Shown one piece after another: positions 63,460 to 64,000 of a stretch of 64,000 nucleotides of DNA (position 1 is its first letter; every line of letters begins with the position of its first letter). The notes below the pieces were generated by a model, which worked only from the letters and a program-made list of their open reading frames with translations, did no database searches and was not told where the DNA came from. Source of the stretch: Vibrio vulnificus NBRC 15645 = ATCC 27562. Its GTDB lineage: Bacteria > Pseudomonadota > Gammaproteobacteria > Enterobacterales > Vibrionaceae. The stretch is taken from the NCBI RefSeq assembly GCF_002224265.1, contig NZ_CP012882.1, positions 1,674,001 through 1,738,000 of the forward strand. The letters run 5' to 3'. A program made the position numbers and the translations under genes.

Positions 63460-64000
63460 ATGAAATACTCATTGAATAGACAGTTTGAGAAAAATAAAGA
63501 GCTCAAATCCGATAATTTCGTCTTGGTGTACCAAATGGGAAAAGTCGGATCTTCTTCTATTGAGCATACGTTGAGTGACTACAATATACCTAGCTATCAC
63601 ATTCATACATTTGACGATCATGAAAGTTTCAAATGTATCACAATCGTCAGGACGTCAAAAAGTTCTTTGATTTTAAAAATCGGACGATGTACCGCGTTAT
63701 CCTGAATCATAGAAAACGACTTTTCAGAATCGAAATCATCTAAAAATCGTTACGCTTGTTCGAGATCCGATTGCCACTGTTCTTTCGTTTTTTCCAAGAC
63801 CTTCATATTCAGTTTATCGAAGGAAAAAAGAACGATTCCATTCATCGAGACATGGAGAGGATTATCAACATGTCGAGTTTTGTTTCGACATTATATTAAC
63901 CTTAATTACTTCGCGAATTGGTTCGATAATGAATTAAATAAAAATTTTGGTATTGACGTCATTAAAAGTGACATTGATAACAAGGAAGTTTTATCTTTTC
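63460..64000 (+). pseudogene. broken sulfotransferase-like / capsular polysaccharide synthesis (NKWYS-type) gene, runs off window
   Basis: The first frame (from 63460, 58 codons matching) contains the PAPS-loop-like VLVYQMGKVGSSSIEHTL and SYHIHTFDDHESF. Continuing similarity appears in other frames: MYHNRQDVKKFFDFKNRTMY from 63633, KIVTLVRDPIATVLSFF from 63743, FFQDLHIQFIEGKKNDSIHR after 63789, and RHYINLNYFANWFDNELNKN from 63886. At least four frameshifts are needed, so it is a pseudogene or the assembly has errors. It would have modified the polysaccharide. Confidence 0.7.

Noticed and set aside
1..64000. CRISPR arrays, prophage, integron or secretion islands
   Set aside because: I saw no regularly spaced repeats, integrase, phage structural genes or attC-type sites.

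Overview
The window looks like a piece of a Vibrio chromosome, most likely chromosome II of Vibrio vulnificus or a close relative. This rests on recognised families and synteny, not on a search: a hutWXZ / tonB-exbB-exbD-hutBCD heme locus, CheV and several chemoreceptors, GGDEF proteins, malEFG/malK with a MicX-like RNA position behind malG, and an exopolysaccharide cluster next to malK as in other vibrios. I see no prophage, integrase, insertion sequence or CRISPR array.

Layout. 1-10.9 kb: tail of a chemoreceptor, a CHASE-GGDEF cyclase, an AlkB-type dioxygenase, a DUF3541-like protein, the nucleoside transporter nupC with a long structured leader and a CRP-like site, tRNA-Leu(GAG), a DUF2913-like protein, an acetyltransferase, a beta-hydroxyacid dehydrogenase, a two-gene (membrane plus methyltransferase) spermidine-synthase-like pair and a HAD hydrolase. 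10.9-18.3 kb: an M23 endopeptidase, small conserved membrane proteins, a YjiH transporter behind ArgR-like boxes, and a translationally coupled O-antigen-ligase-like / acyltransferase pair. 19-27.4 kb: two tandem paralogous chemoreceptors, a GH13 amylase, a universal stress protein, a parvulin, cheV and a degenerate cobalamin-adenosyltransferase-like protein.

27.4-34.7 kb is the heme and iron block. hutWXZ (cytoplasmic heme handling, minus strand) faces tonB-exbB-exbD-hutBCD (energy transduction and heme ABC import, plus strand) across a Fur-like intergenic region. A TetR regulator follows with its own Fur-like box. 35.7-50.5 kb is mixed housekeeping: small conserved proteins, a secreted leucine-rich-repeat-like protein, an acyltransferase, a short AraC-like protein, a NadD-like gene divergent from nadE, a MOSC/flavin/ferredoxin fusion, pyrC with a PurR-like box, a second membrane GGDEF cyclase, DUF808, an M14-like peptidase, AraC/EamA divergent genes and a thioesterase.

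50.6-56.4 kb is the maltose region: a candidate MicX RNA, malG, malF and malE on the minus strand, and malK on the plus strand, with many MalT-box-like sequences between malE and malK. 56.8 kb to the end is an exopolysaccharide operon: initiating sugar-phosphate transferase, outer-membrane barrel, short Wza-like exporter, Wzc-like co-polymerase/kinase and a GT4 glycosyltransferase. An ERIC-like inverted repeat follows, then a sulfotransferase-like gene (NKWYS type) broken by several frameshifts that runs off the window. With two diguanylate cyclases also present, c-di-GMP control of this cluster is plausible but not shown here.

Nothing seen amounts to a clearly new multi-gene system. The best leads are the structured nupC leader, the MicX-like RNA, the ArgR-box YjiH transporter, the degenerate adenosyltransferase and the broken NKWYS gene.
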